Of a stretch of 64,000 nt of DNA, positions 32,405-40,345 are shown in pieces. The stretch comes from Planococcus koreensis (lineage in GTDB: Bacteria > Bacillota > Bacilli > Bacillales_A > Planococcaceae), in contig NZ_RQII01000042.1 in the NCBI RefSeq assembly GCF_004761975.1, positions 58,321-122,320 on the forward strand. The letters are read 5' to 3'. Position numbers and translations under genes: made by a program. The notes under the pieces were generated by a model. The model saw only the letters and a program-made list of their open reading frames with translations, ran no database searches and was not told where the DNA came from. Position 1 is the stretch's first letter. Every line of letters starts with the position of its first letter.

Positions 32405-33652
32405 ATGAAAAAACATTGGTTTTTAGCAACCGCATTTTTAACTTTACTGCTGATCCTATCCGGATGTGCCGGAGAAAGCGGCGGGGATGGGGCCGAAAGC
32501 GGCGGAGACTCTGGCGATAAGACGAAAATCAGCTTTATTCATTGGCGCGGCGAAGATAAAGCGGTCCTTGATGAAATCATTACTGAATTTGAAAGCGCTA
32601 ATCCGGATATCACGGTGGAAATGAACATTTATCCATCCGATCAATACCAAGGCACTGCCCAGCGGATGCTGGCGGACGGCGCCACAGGAGATGTCTTCAC
32701 ATCATTCCCTGGAGCCCAGTTCGAATCGATTCAAAGCGCCGGCCTGTTTGAAGATTTAAGCGGCGAAGAGTTCATTGCTAACTTTGACGAAAACCTTATT
32801 TCAGTCGGACAAAAAGACGGCAAGCAATACGCGGTCCCTTACCAGCTCGTTTTCAATATGCCGGTCTATAACAAAGGCATGTTCGATGAGCTCGGCTTGG
32901 AAGCTCCGAAAAGCTGGACTGAGTTCCAGGAGATGGCTGATACCTTGCTTGAAAACGGCATCACGCCGATTGCTTTCCCCGGTGCGGACATCGGTCCGAA
33001 CCAGTTCATGAACAGCATGATGATGAACAATGCCCCTGATGAAGAGATTTTCGCCAAATTGCAAAGCGGCGAAGAGTCACTGACCAATGAATGGTGGGTC
33101 AAAACGCTGGAAGACTTCAAATTATTGGCTGACAAAGGCTATATCCAGGAAAATGCCTTAGGCACCAACGCGGATGCTGCCATGTCGATGGTAGCCAATG
33201 AAGAAGCTGCCATGATTGCGACCGGCTCTTACCATATGGCTTCCCTCTTAAAACTGAACCCTGACTTGCAATTGGATTTGCTAGCGCCTATTACAGTAGA
33301 AGAAAGCGAAATGGTCTACGAAGGCATCAACACTGCGACTTTCATGCTTGCAGTCAACAGCAAGTCTGAGAAAAAAGAACAAGCGAAGAAATTCATCGAG
33401 TTCCTGAGCCAGCCTGAGATTGCCTCTAAATACGCAAACGAAACTGGCCAGCATTTGACGGTTACTGACGTCACGTACGAATCAGAAGCTTTGAAAAATA
33501 CCGCTTATTGGATCGACGAAAAGAAAACACGATTCCAGCCGCGCTTTTTGATCACCAACGCGCAAATCGAAGCAGCTGTACTCAGCTCGATTGAAAATGT
33601 CCTGGGCGGAGAAGAACCTGCAGCTGCAGCCGAAGCTGCCCAAAAATCGTAG
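32405..33652 (+). CDS. Sugar ABC transporter substrate-binding lipoprotein (CUT1 family)
   Basis: A 415-residue solute-binding protein of the MalE type. It has a signal peptide with lipobox LSGC and a Gly/Ser-rich tether, then ISFIHWRGEDKAVLDEIITEFESANPDITV as the first lobe start. Later VPYQLVFNMPVYNKGMFDELGLEAPKSWTEFQEMADTL is typical of family 1 binding proteins. It delivers an oligosaccharide or related sugar to the two permeases encoded next. No sugar enzyme or regulator is adjacent, so the substrate is open. Confidence 0.92.
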   Translation: MKKHWFLATAFLTLLLILSGCAGESGGDGAESGGDSGDKTKISFIHWRGEDKAVLDEIITEFESANPDITVEMNIYPSDQYQGTAQRMLADGATGDVFTSFPGAQFESIQSAGLFEDLSGEEFIANFDENLISVGQKDGKQYAVPYQLVFNMPVYNKGMFDELGLEAPKSWTEFQEMADTLLENGITPIAFPGADIGPNQFMNSMMMNNAPDEEIFAKLQSGEESLTNEWWVKTLEDFKLLADKGYIQENALGTNADAAMSMVANEEAAMIATGSYHMASLLKLNPDLQLDLLAPITVEESEMVYEGINTATFMLAVNSKSEKKEQAKKFIEFLSQPEIASKYANETGQHLTVTDVTYESEALKNTAYWIDEKKTRFQPRFLITNAQIEAAVLSSIENVLGGEEPAAAAEAAQKS

Positions 33653-33673
33653 ACGAAAACAGGGAATGAGATT

Positions 33674-34549
33674 ATGAGAACACCTAAATCCATCTATCTA
33701 TTTTTCTTGCCTGGCCTCCTCTTATACAGCGTCTTTTTCCTGTATCCGACGGTCAGCGCGTTATTCTATTCTTTCACCAATTGGGACGGCTTCAGCGATG
33801 CCTTCCAGTTTGTCGGCATCGACAATTATCAGCGCGCGTTCACAGCGGATTCGATTTTCCGGAAAACCATCGGCAATAACTTGAAATTCATGTTTGTCGT
33901 CGTTATTTTCCAGACACTCGTTGCATTGGCGTTCGCCTTAATCATGTTGAAAAATACAAAGACCACCATTTTCCTGCGGGCGTTGTATTTTTTCCCGACG
34001 ATCTTGTCATCGGTGTCCGTGGCATTCATCTGGGCGTTCATCTACGACCCTTCCCTTGGAATCCTAAACCGTGGCCTGTCGGTGATCGGCCTCGATTTTC
34101 TGGCGCAAAACTGGCTCGGGAATGCCAATATCGCCATCTACTCGCTGGCAATTACACAGGTCTGGTTCCACGCGGGCCAGATGCTGATCATTTTCGTTGC
34201 CGGCTTGCAGGCAATCCCACAGGAAATGTATGAAGTGGCAAAAATCGAGGGAGCCAGCAAATGGCAGACGTTCCGCAAAGTCACTTGGCCGCTGCTGGCG
34301 CCTTCCGCAACCATCGTCGTTGCCTATACGACCATCCAATCATTCAAAGCGTTTGACTTGGTGTTTGCGATGACCGGCGGCGGACCGAATTATTCGACGG
34401 AAATTATCGCGACTTATATCTACAGCGTTGCATTTGAAGGCTATCAATTTGGCTACGCCAGCGCCATTTCCGTTATTTTCATGATCATCATCGCCTTTAT
34501 CACGTTTCTGCAATTCAAAGCATTGCGATCGGATCGGGTCTCTTATTAA
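33674..34549 (+). CDS. Sugar ABC transporter permease (MalF/UgpA-like)
   Basis: A 291-residue permease with six transmembrane helices. The coupling (EAA) loop is EMYEVAKIEGASKWQTFRKVTWPLLAPS near residue 185. It forms a heterodimer with the next gene. It starts 21 bases after the binding-protein gene, and a weak AGGGA site precedes ATG 33674. No ATPase gene follows, so a shared MsmX-type ATPase elsewhere is probably used. Confidence 0.92.
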   Translation: MRTPKSIYLFFLPGLLLYSVFFLYPTVSALFYSFTNWDGFSDAFQFVGIDNYQRAFTADSIFRKTIGNNLKFMFVVVIFQTLVALAFALIMLKNTKTTIFLRALYFFPTILSSVSVAFIWAFIYDPSLGILNRGLSVIGLDFLAQNWLGNANIAIYSLAITQVWFHAGQMLIIFVAGLQAIPQEMYEVAKIEGASKWQTFRKVTWPLLAPSATIVVAYTTIQSFKAFDLVFAMTGGGPNYSTEIIATYIYSVAFEGYQFGYASAISVIFMIIIAFITFLQFKALRSDRVSY

Positions 34550-34567
34550 TGAAAGGAGGAAAACAGT

Positions 34568-35377
34568 GTGCTTTTCCGAAGGTTTTCCCTCATTGTCTAT
34601 GCTTTGTTAATTTTGATACCGTTGTTGGTCGTAATGCTGACGTCAGTCAAAACACTTCAGGAAACATTCGCCAACCCGCTCGCCTTTCCTGAAGGCGGCA
34701 TCAAGTTTGATAATTACATTGCGATTTTCCAAGAACAGACGATGGCAGGCTATTTCCTGAACAGCACGATTGTGACACTTTTCTCTGTCACGCTGACCTT
34801 GCTTTTCGCTTCGATGATCGCTTATGGCATCACCCGGCTCAATAGCTGGATCGGCAACGCCTTATTCGTCTTGTTCACGCTGGGCATGATGGTGCCTGCG
34901 CAAGTCATCATGGTGCCGCTGTATTCACTGATGCTCGATTTCGGATTGACGAACAGCCTGGTGGGGTTGATTTTAGTCAACATCTCATCCACGCTGCCGA
35001 TAGCGGTATTCATCCTCACCGGCTTCATGAAAACTTTGCCGAAGGAATTATTTGAAGCTGCCACCATCGACGGCGCCGGCAATTGGCAGATGTTCGCGAA
35101 AGTCGCCATTCCGCTATCGCTGCCGTCTTTGTCAGCCACAGCCATCTTCCTGTTCGTGATGCATTGGAACGACCTGTTGTATCCCTTGCTGTTCATTACG
35201 GACAATGCGTATAAAACCTTGCCTCTTGCATTGCTTGAGTTCCAAGGCCAGTATTCGACAAACTACCCGATGCTGTTCACCGGCGTCATCATCGCCTCTG
35301 CACCGATGGTCATCGCCTACGTCTTCCTGCAGCGTTTCTTCGTTGCCGGCATGACAGCTGGAGCAGTAAAAGGCTAA
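34568..35377 (+). CDS. Sugar ABC transporter permease (MalG/UgpE-like)
   Basis: A 269-residue permease with six helices. The EAA loop is KELFEAATIDGAGNWQMFAKVAIPLSLPS near residue 160. It starts with GTG at 34568, 7 bases after an ideal AAAGGAGG site, 18 bases after the previous stop. It completes the membrane part of the importer and is the last gene before a strong terminator. Confidence 0.92.
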   Translation: MLFRRFSLIVYALLILIPLLVVMLTSVKTLQETFANPLAFPEGGIKFDNYIAIFQEQTMAGYFLNSTIVTLFSVTLTLLFASMIAYGITRLNSWIGNALFVLFTLGMMVPAQVIMVPLYSLMLDFGLTNSLVGLILVNISSTLPIAVFILTGFMKTLPKELFEAATIDGAGNWQMFAKVAIPLSLPSLSATAIFLFVMHWNDLLYPLLFITDNAYKTLPLALLEFQGQYSTNYPMLFTGVIIASAPMVIAYVFLQRFFVAGMTAGAVKG

Positions 35378-35393
35378 TCCAAGATGAGAATAG

Positions 35394-35439
35394 AAAAAGA
35401 CAATGCCTGGTGCAAATTCGCACCAGGCATTGTCTTTTT
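35394..35439. terminator. Bidirectional terminator of the sugar ABC operon
   Basis: Perfect 20-bp stem with a 6-base loop and A/T ends. Confidence 0.95.
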
Positions 35440-35448
35440 TTTCGCTTC

Positions 35449-35880
35449 TTACCAGAAAGCAGGTTTCGCCACCATCAGCCACAGCATCAATCCCAGCAAA
35501 AGAACGTAAAGCCAAATGGAGCGGTTCAACTCGCGCAGCAATACCCCGCGGTCAGCGCCTGGCTCCTCGAATTTCCGCAGCACCGGTTTAAATGCCCGTG
35601 CCAGAAAGAAAATGGAACCGGCCATCACAGCGAGCGTCAAAGCAATCCAGGAATCTGTCCATGCCCAACTGCTTTGCCAGATGAGCAAGGCGCCGGTAGC
35701 CACCAGCACATGCCCGGCATGTTTGACGAGGCGGACAGCTGATCTGAAAGTAGCAATCTGCGAGCTTAGGACAAGCTCTTCCGCGCCGTCCATCCGCTTC
35801 ACCAGCGGAAGCAGCACAAAGAACGGGCCAATCGACAAAATCGCACTGAATATGTGGAGATATAAAACTACGGTATACAT
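35449..35880 (-). CDS. Four-helix membrane protein, DUF2269-like
   Basis: A 143-residue integral membrane protein with four hydrophobic helices (about 4-25, 52-72, 76-96, 118-138). The His in YLHIFSAILSIGPFF and in VKHAGHVLVATG recall DUF2269 or haem-binding membrane proteins of similar size; haem binding is only a thought. It starts 5 bases after the ASCH gene stop, so the two form an operon. Function unknown. Confidence 0.7.
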   Translation of the reverse strand: MYTVVLYLHIFSAILSIGPFFVLLPLVKRMDGAEELVLSSQIATFRSAVRLVKHAGHVLVATGALLIWQSSWAWTDSWIALTLAVMAGSIFFLARAFKPVLRKFEEPGADRGVLLRELNRSIWLYVLLLGLMLWLMVAKPAFW

Positions 35881-35885
35881 ATTAT

Positions 35886-36233
35886 CTATTTCTGCAGCTC
35901 TCTAAATTCATGGACCCATACGCCCATTTCAGGAAGCCATGGCATCCCCGGATGAAATTTCAAAATCGATTGCTTGTAATCTTCAACGCTATCAAAACCT
36001 TCCTGGCGCGCTTTCTCCTCGTTCAAATCGCCCAGCGTTTCCGCATAAACCCGTTCCACGGTGAATTCGCGCCCTTTGAGCACCATCACTTCTCCGATAT
36101 CGGCGTAGCGGCCATTGCGCCGCGTAGCTGTTTTGGAGCCCGCCAGCACTTTTTGCACATCTTTTTCATTTGTTACCAAGCGTTCAATGCTGCAGGTTTT
36201 TGGCGGCAACCCGCCTTTTGTATGATCAGACAT
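35886..36233 (-). CDS. ASCH-domain protein
   Basis: A 115-residue protein. The ASCH fold (RNA-binding, PUA-related) is seen in KDVQKVLAGSKTATRRNGRYADIGEVMVLKGREFTVERVYAETLGDLNEEKARQEGF (split over residues 25-83) and the C-terminal WVHEF strand. Family members bind RNA or act as amidohydrolases on modified cytidine. GGAAGGTGG precedes the ATG. It is the first gene of a two-gene unit with the DUF2269-like membrane protein. Confidence 0.82.
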   Translation of the reverse strand: MSDHTKGGLPPKTCSIERLVTNEKDVQKVLAGSKTATRRNGRYADIGEVMVLKGREFTVERVYAETLGDLNEEKARQEGFDSVEDYKQSILKFHPGMPWLPEMGVWVHEFRELQK

Positions 36234-36350
36234 CTTTTAATCCACCTTCCATTCGTTCTGTTTTCATTATATACGTTCTAGCCCAGCAACAGTCATTACC
36301 ACACAAAACATCCCATATTTCAAACTGCAAAATGCAAAAGCAATAAAAAA

Positions 36351-36371
36351 GCCGCCGGTTTCCCCGGCAGC
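36351..36371 (-). terminator. Terminator of the SleB-like hydrolase gene
   Basis: GCCGCCGG/CCGGCAGC stem followed by six T on the minus strand. Confidence 0.82.
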
Positions 36372-36405
36372 TTGCCAGCTGGAACTTCCAGCCCTTTCAC
36401 TTTTT

Positions 36406-37029
36406 TTAATAGGCAAAAATATGCTTGCCAATTCTTTTGATGGTCGGACGTGAATAAATCCACGAATCTGTAACACCCGCAGGATTGTAATAATATGTCG
36501 CGCCGCCAGACGGATCGGATCCCAACATCGCAGCCCGCGCCGCTTTATAAGCCGTTGAGTTCGGGTTCATCCGGTATTGACCATCGCTTACTGCCGTAAA
36601 CGCGTTGCGCTGAAAAATGACATTGTATGTAGAGTTCGGGAACTTGCTTGAAGACACCCGGTTCAAAATAACAGCTGCCACAGCCACTTGGCCGTTATAG
36701 CTTTCCCCACGTGCTTCCCCGTAGACTGTACGCGCCAACATTTCCACTTCTTTCAACTCACTGCGTGTCATCGGACCGGTAAAGCCGGTTGCCGGAACGC
36801 CAAAATCACGTTGAAAACGAATAACCGCGTCTTTAGTAATAGAACCGTAGTACCCGGTCGGATTCGTATTGAAATACCCAAGTTTCTTGAGCTGGCTTTG
36901 CAAGGCAGATACTTCCTTGCCGCTCACTCCCGTATGCAAATCCGGTGCATGTGCTTCTGCTTCTGTTTGAGAAAAACTTAAAAAGAATACGGTCAATAGT
37001 CCAAATACAAGCTTCTTGAAGATCTTCAT
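36406..37029 (-). CDS. Secreted cell-wall hydrolase, PG-binding plus SleB/CwlJ-type domain
   Basis: About 207 residues. The signal peptide ends at EAEA (about residue 26). A peptidoglycan-binding helix bundle follows (VSGKEVSALQSQLKKLGYF..GSITKDAVIRFQRDFGV). The hydrolase domain starts at MLARTVYGEARGESYNGQVAVAAVILNR with the catalytic Glu in YGEARGE, and ends with the typical ATYYYNPAGVTDSW. SleB/CwlJ enzymes open spore cortex, but vegetative paralogues like this also exist. ATG 37029 follows AAGGGAGAG. Confidence 0.9.
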   Translation of the reverse strand: MKIFKKLVFGLLTVFFLSFSQTEAEAHAPDLHTGVSGKEVSALQSQLKKLGYFNTNPTGYYGSITKDAVIRFQRDFGVPATGFTGPMTRSELKEVEMLARTVYGEARGESYNGQVAVAAVILNRVSSSKFPNSTYNVIFQRNAFTAVSDGQYRMNPNSTAYKAARAAMLGSDPSGGATYYYNPAGVTDSWIYSRPTIKRIGKHIFAY

Positions 37030-37299
37030 GTTTTCTCTCCCTTCCATTTAGGGAATAGTTAGACAATCCCTTCCATTCAGTATAAAGATTGACAGTAAAG
37101 GAAGAAACCCGACAGACCTACTTGATTTCAAACATATGGAACGTTCTAAAGTCGTATGATTTCTTGTTGAGGGACAATTTTCTACCATTTTCGCAATATT
37201 TATATGAGAAAAGCCTTAAGTCCAGCTTTATTAAAAAGGAATCGCTTTGCTTTAAAGCGAATACCTTATGACACACAAATGTTCCAAGGAGGTAATGCC

Positions 37300-37671
37300 A
37301 TGTTCATTTCACAGCCTTTTGATGAATTTCTTGAAGTGAGATACGAACGGATCACCGACACGAGCGTTAAAGTGACGTTGCCCATAAAGCCGATTTTTAC
37401 TGCCAGTTCCGGATTCATACGCGGCGGCATTATTTCTACGCTCGCCGACGCCGCGCTCCGCAACGCTATTTCGCCCGATGAACACGGCCGTCCGAAAGTC
37501 GCTGCCGTCGATGTGAATGTAACGTTTTTAAAGAAATCGAAATCCACGACGCTGATTGCACGTGCATTTGCCGTAAAAGAAGGCGCGAATCTCACCCACG
37601 CGGACTGCATCATCCACGACGAGCACGATCAAGTGATTGCCAAAGCGAAAGCGATTTTGTTCAATCATTAA
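37300..37671 (+). CDS. PaaI-type hotdog thioesterase
   Basis: A 123-residue hotdog-fold protein. SSGFIRGGIISTLADAALRNAI is the active-site helix, with RGG in place of the usual HGG and Asp in TLADAAL as the likely base. VAAVDVNVTFLKKSKSTTLIARAFA follows. Acyl-CoA hydrolase activity is expected but the substrate is unknown; the H to R change may alter it. ATG 37300 is preceded by AAGGAGG. The open frame upstream to 37204 is an A+T-rich leader. Confidence 0.82.
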   Translation: MFISQPFDEFLEVRYERITDTSVKVTLPIKPIFTASSGFIRGGIISTLADAALRNAISPDEHGRPKVAAVDVNVTFLKKSKSTTLIARAFAVKEGANLTHADCIIHDEHDQVIAKAKAILFNH

Positions 37672-37674
37672 AAA

Positions 37675-37701
37675 AATCCGAAAGCACGATGCTTTCGGAT
37701 T
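37675..37701 (+). terminator. Terminator of the thioesterase gene
   Basis: Perfect 12-bp stem AATCCGAAAGCA/TGCTTTCGGATT with 3-base loop and TTTT. Confidence 0.9.
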
Positions 37702-37758
37702 TTCAGCTTATTGAGAAAGGTAAATCCTTTTTCTGATGGAACCGATATTCCGAAAAAC

Positions 37759-38072
37759 AGCTACGCTTGCCGCGGGCGAGCGCCAAGCCTCCTCAGTCGC
37801 TTCACTCCTTGCGGGGTCTCGGCTGTCTCGCTTTCCCGCAGGCGTCTCCGCTGTTTTGCTCCATATCTGAATAACACGAAAGAAAATGCAGAAAGTGTAT
37901 CTTTCATGTGCTTCAGTAAAAGAAATAATTCGTTATTAAGAAATATCTTTGAATGAAGCGGAAGGCGGCGACTCCAGCGGGCAAAGCCTGAGCTGAAGAC
38001 CCCACAGGAGCGCTAGCGACGAGGAGGCTGAAGCCAGGCCCGCGGAAAGCGTCCGCCTGAAGCGAAATGCAA
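37759..38072. repeat. Pair of about 100-bp G+C-rich repeats in inverted orientation
   Basis: Copy 1 spans about 37759-37862 and copy 2, on the other strand, about 37955-38072. Shared blocks, in order, are CGCTT-CCGCGGGC, GCCTCCTC-GTCGCT, GGGGTCT and CCCGC-GG-GTC-CCGC. An A+T-richer 90-bp centre lies between. Similar intergenic G+C-rich elements are known in Bacillales genomes. Short frames here are not genes. The whole gap 37702-38112 holds only this element. Confidence 0.75.
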
Positions 38073-38112
38073 AACAACTATCTAAGTTTCTCGACAGTCT
38101 GAAAATCATGCA

Positions 38113-38643
38113 TCATTTCCTGACAAGGTGCAGTTGGGCGAACTGGCCGATTTGTTTGGCGCTCAACAACGTGAACTCCGTCTCCATGTCCATCGGCCGG
38201 AACAGCGGAATGCCGTCGCCGATCAGCACTGGGGCATACGAGATGATCAGTTCATCGATGAGCCGCTCTTTCAGAAAAGCGTGCAGCAATTGGCTTCCGC
38301 CAATGACCCAGATGCCTTTTCCAGGTTCTTTCCGAAGACGCTCCACAAAGGCTGGAATCGCTTCATCGGTAAAAGTGGCATGCTCATCAGAATCAGGAGC
38401 CGATTTGGAAAATACATATGATTTTTTATCGGTGTATGGATAGTTTCCGTTCTCATGCTCCATCACCCACTCATACGTACGGCGCCCCATAACAACAGTA
38501 TCGATTGTTTCCATATACTCTCCATACCCAGCGTCCCCATCCATTTCCACTTTGAACAGCCAGTCCAGCGAATCACTTTTTGTCGCAATATAACCGTCCA
38601 GGCTTGCCGCAATGTAACAGCTGACTTTCCGTTTGCTTGTCAT
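38113..38643 (-). CDS. Dihydrofolate-reductase-fold protein (RibD C-terminal type, YwjB-like)
   Basis: A 176-residue protein. CYIAASLDGYIATKSDSLDWL is the N-terminal NADPH-fold start, TVVMGRRTYEW the middle and WVIGGSQLLHAFLKERLIDELIISYAPVLIGDGIPLF the C-terminal signature of RibD_C proteins. It is not a housekeeping DHFR; reduction of an unknown pterin or lactone-like compound is likely. It is the only gene on its strand between the repeat element and the divergent phosphodiesterase. Confidence 0.88.
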   Translation of the reverse strand: MTSKRKVSCYIAASLDGYIATKSDSLDWLFKVEMDGDAGYGEYMETIDTVVMGRRTYEWVMEHENGNYPYTDKKSYVFSKSAPDSDEHATFTDEAIPAFVERLRKEPGKGIWVIGGSQLLHAFLKERLIDELIISYAPVLIGDGIPLFRPMDMETEFTLLSAKQIGQFAQLHLVRK

Positions 38644-38774
38644 CCCGTTGCCTCCTTATTTTTTTCAATCTCAATCGCTTGCTTCTATTTTGACGCTTTC
38701 CCTTTTTATAATCAATGGCTTCCACCCTGGTCTTTTGGTAAAGTGTAAGAAATCCACTCGGAGGAGGCTCTCAC

Positions 38775-39275
38775 ATGAAAAAGATTGTCATTTTATCGGA
38801 TACGCACATTCCCGTCCGTGCCAAAAAGCTGCCGCAGGCACTGGTCGCTGAATGTGAAACAGCGGATTTCATCATTCATGCCGGCGATTGGCAGACGATG
38901 GATGTTTTTCATGAATTGTCGGCTTATGCCAACACAGACGGCGTCACGGGCAACGTTGACCCCTGGGACATCCTTGACCGCTTCGGCAAGAAGAAGATTT
39001 TCGAGATTGATGGTTTAAAAATCGGTGTCATCCACGGCGACGGCATCCGCAATACGACGGAACAGCGGGCGTTTGAGGCATTTGCTGACGACAATGTCGA
39101 CATCATCGTCTTCGGCCATTCCCATATCCCAGTTATGCGCGATGCAGGCGGCGTGACGCTTTTCAATCCTGGTTCCCCTACGGATAAGCGGCACCAGCCC
39201 CAATACTCGTTCGGCCTGCTGGAAATCGGCGACTCCTGGCAGCTTCGCCATGTATTTTTTGATAAAGAGCAATAA
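38775..39275 (+). CDS. YfcE/MJ0936-type metallophosphodiesterase
   Basis: A 166-residue calcineurin-like phosphoesterase. Metal ligands occur in ILSDTHIP, HAGDWQ, VTGNVDP, VIHGD and VFGHSHIP, and NPGSPTDKRH closes the fold. Members split phosphodiesters such as bis-pNPP; the natural substrate is uncertain. GGAGGAGG precedes the ATG. Single gene with a strong bidirectional terminator. Confidence 0.92.
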   Translation: MKKIVILSDTHIPVRAKKLPQALVAECETADFIIHAGDWQTMDVFHELSAYANTDGVTGNVDPWDILDRFGKKKIFEIDGLKIGVIHGDGIRNTTEQRAFEAFADDNVDIIVFGHSHIPVMRDAGGVTLFNPGSPTDKRHQPQYSFGLLEIGDSWQLRHVFFDKEQ

Positions 39276-39312
39276 GAAAAGTGGACTGGGCTTCGCCCAA
39301 TCCACTTTTCTT
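39274..39312. terminator. Bidirectional terminator
   Basis: A 17-bp stem with one mismatch (39274-39290 with 39296-39312) and 5-base loop. Confidence 0.92.
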
Positions 39313-40165
39313 ATTTGCTTTCTCTTTTCAGCACAAAACCGAGTTTGCTTAAAGCCATTTCGAGGTTCGCTTCAATCATTTCCCCTTTTAAAGCTGCAGC
39401 AAAATGTGGCACTTTTAACGCCATAAATGGCTGGATGCCCGTAATAACCGGAGCGACGCCAATGATTTTCAACGCACTGACAAGCATCAGTAAATACTTG
39501 CCCACTTCCGAATTGAGTTGTGTGACGCCAGAAACATCGATGATCAAATAATCCATTTCTGCGCCGCATTTCTCCAGCACATCCTCAATGATCGCCTGCG
39601 CACGCCGTGGCGTGATATGGCCGATTATTGGCAGGATGGAAACGCCTTTCGCCACAGGCACAAGCGGAGAAGAAAGCGACTGGATTTGTTCATTTGCTTT
39701 TTCGAGCTCCAATACATACGTCAAAAGTGCTGACATCATTTCAAAAGATTGTTGATGTTCTTCTGTAAAGTCGAAGGGCTGGTTATCTAATCCGCAAATC
39801 GTGCCATAGATGTCGCCATTTTCATAATAAACCGGAATCCCCATGAAAGAACCGTTATTGAATTGCGAGGCGATCTTGAGCTTTCCAGCAACTTCGCTTT
39901 TCGAGATATCGCCAATCTTCAATGGCTCATCGCCATAATTGACACTCAGACTGCAAAAAGTCTGTTCAAAAGGCGTAGAGCTTCCTTCTTGCACCAATTC
40001 TTCCCTGGTGTTGACCGCCTTGATGATTTTATTGGTAACGCCGTCGTTTTTCGCAATGAATAAGGTATTGATGTTCATCTGCTTGCTGAGCATATGCAAG
40101 ATGTGTTCAGCAGCCTCGTCAAAATTTTGGAAGCTCCTCAGCTTTCTCATATCTTTCAAAGACAT
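39311..40165 (-). CDS. GAF-STAS signalling protein, RsbR-like
   Basis: About 284 residues. The N-terminal GAF domain (about 15-145: NINTLFIAKN, FCSLSVNYGDEPLKIGDI, FMGIPVYYENGDIYGTICGLD) and the C-terminal STAS domain (about 170-275: SILPIIGHITPRRAQAIIEDVLEKC and DYLIIDVSGVTQLNSEVGKYLL) give the layout of stressosome RsbR paralogues with a GAF sensor. The phosphorylated Thr of RsbR is replaced by Asn-Ser in VTQLNSEVG. ATG 40165 follows GAAGGAGG; the frame extends 52 codons upstream without a site. Rsb partners are not in the window. Confidence 0.85.
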   Translation of the reverse strand: MSLKDMRKLRSFQNFDEAAEHILHMLSKQMNINTLFIAKNDGVTNKIIKAVNTREELVQEGSSTPFEQTFCSLSVNYGDEPLKIGDISKSEVAGKLKIASQFNNGSFMGIPVYYENGDIYGTICGLDNQPFDFTEEHQQSFEMMSALLTYVLELEKANEQIQSLSSPLVPVAKGVSILPIIGHITPRRAQAIIEDVLEKCGAEMDYLIIDVSGVTQLNSEVGKYLLMLVSALKIIGVAPVITGIQPFMALKVPHFAAALKGEMIEANLEMALSKLGFVLKRESK

Positions 40166-40345
40166 TTTTTCTTCCTCCTTCATGAGGCCGGCATGCATAT
40201 ACCGTTTTAGATTCTTTTTTAAACATACTATTTGTTTCTGGGATTTGCAAATTGATGCAGGATGCTTCAGGCGGCCAAAGAAAAGGTTCAGGAGTTTCCA
40301 CAAGCGGGTATAGCCTAACATACCCTTTTAAAGGAGCTGAAGCGA

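Noticed and set aside
37711..37956. A short frame inside the inverted-repeat element
   Set aside because: It reads through repeat sequence, has no ribosome binding site and no recognisable protein character.
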